This document shows, piece by piece, positions 5,994 through 6,172 of a DNA stretch of 6,172 nucleotides (its first letter is position 1; each line of letters opens with the position of its first letter). The stretch spans positions 1 to 6,172 of the forward strand of contig CAJLXE010000104.1 of NCBI GenBank assembly GCA_905210525.1. The letters run 5' to 3'. Made by a program: the position numbers and the translations under genes. Source of the DNA: an uncultured Clostridia bacterium (lineage in GTDB: Bacteria; Bacillota; Clostridia; HGM11327). The notes under the pieces were generated by a model, which had not been told where the DNA came from, ran no database searches, and saw only the letters and a program-made list of their open reading frames with translations.

Positions 5994-6034
5994 ATGTTTT
6001 TCTCCTTTGTTATGTTTATATATGAAGTATGAAC
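5981..6034. repeat. Inverted repeat bracketing the ribosome binding site and start codon of the small secreted gene
   Basis: Positions 5985-5995 and 6020-6030 are perfect 11-bp inverted repeats. With one mismatch they extend to 14 of 15 pairs (5981-5995 with 6020-6034). In the mRNA the 3' arm contains the ATG (ATATGAAGTAT) and the AAGGAGA site lies in the 24-base loop. Folding would bury the start codon, which suggests translational control, or alternatively a protein-binding operator. The arms are A/T-rich, so the hairpin would be only moderately stable. Confidence 0.55.
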
Positions 6035-6039
6035 ATTTT

Positions 6040-6172
6040 TCAGTTTTTTATACCGTTATTATCCGCAAAAAAATCAACATATCTGCATCTGTTCAGAAAT
6101 TTGAGCGTATCAACGTTTATTTTATCCTCTTTCATTGAATTTTCTATATCGTTAACGCCTATTTTCAATGAA
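6040..6172 (-). CDS. C-terminal end of an unrecognised gene, cut by window edge
   Basis: One minus frame stays open from the window edge (first full codon at 6171) for 43 codons to a TGA at 6040-6042; the other two minus frames meet stops within the first few codons. The visible tail is mixed charged and hydrophobic (for example KINVDTLKFLNRCRYVDFF) and reads like a soluble protein end. I do not recognise the family. The stop lies 46 bases before the start of the small secreted gene, with no terminator between, so the two may share a transcript. Short open frames can occur by chance, so this call is tentative. Confidence 0.5.
   Translation of the reverse strand, partial: SLKIGVNDIENSMKEDKINVDTLKFLNRCRYVDFFADNNGIKN

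Noticed and set aside
1..6172. CRISPR array, insertion sequence, tRNA or rRNA genes
   Set aside because: No regularly spaced repeats, transposase motifs, cloverleaf or rRNA sequence seen on either strand.

Overview
The window looks like chromosomal DNA from a low-to-moderate GC member of the Bacillota (Clostridia, probably an anaerobic gut or rumen type). The reasons are two T-box leader RNAs, AGGAG-type ribosome binding sites and near-consensus TTGACA/TATAAT promoters. Every gene I can support reads on the minus strand, so transcription runs from high to low coordinates. The long plus-strand open frames are shadows of these genes.

Layout in the direction of transcription: (1) 6172-6040, the last 43 codons of an unrecognised gene. 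(2) 5993-5706, a 95-residue protein with a signal peptide; an inverted repeat brackets its ribosome binding site and covers its start codon. (3) 5640-5333, a strong promoter and a complete T-box leader with terminator (leader 2). (4) 5212-2942, a 756-residue fusion of an XRE-type helix-turn-helix domain, a cupin domain and a complete ANL-superfamily acyl-CoA synthetase (ACS2). (5) 2935-2598, a second consensus promoter starting 6 bases after the ACS2 stop codon, and a second T-box leader (leader 1). (6) 2566-272, a 764-residue paralogue with the same three domains (ACS1). (7) 241 to the window edge, the N-terminal 80 residues of a P-loop ATPase, 30 bases after ACS1 and probably in its operon.

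The notable system is the duplicated module [T-box + HTH-cupin-acyl-CoA synthetase]. Aligned to the specifier register I remember for glyQS-type T-boxes, leader 2 presents ATC (Ile) and leader 1 presents GTA (Val). A T-box switches genes on when its tRNA is uncharged, so the enzymes should serve amino-acid supply. My working hypothesis is that the synthetases activate branched short-chain acids (2-methylbutyrate for Ile, isobutyrate for Val) to acyl-CoAs. These would then be reductively carboxylated by a 2-oxoacid:ferredoxin oxidoreductase and transaminated. The ATPase is of a type I associate with such oxidoreductase operons, but no oxidoreductase gene is inside the window. The promoters, terminators, T-box cores and protein domains are read directly. 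The specifier identity and the substrates are inference.
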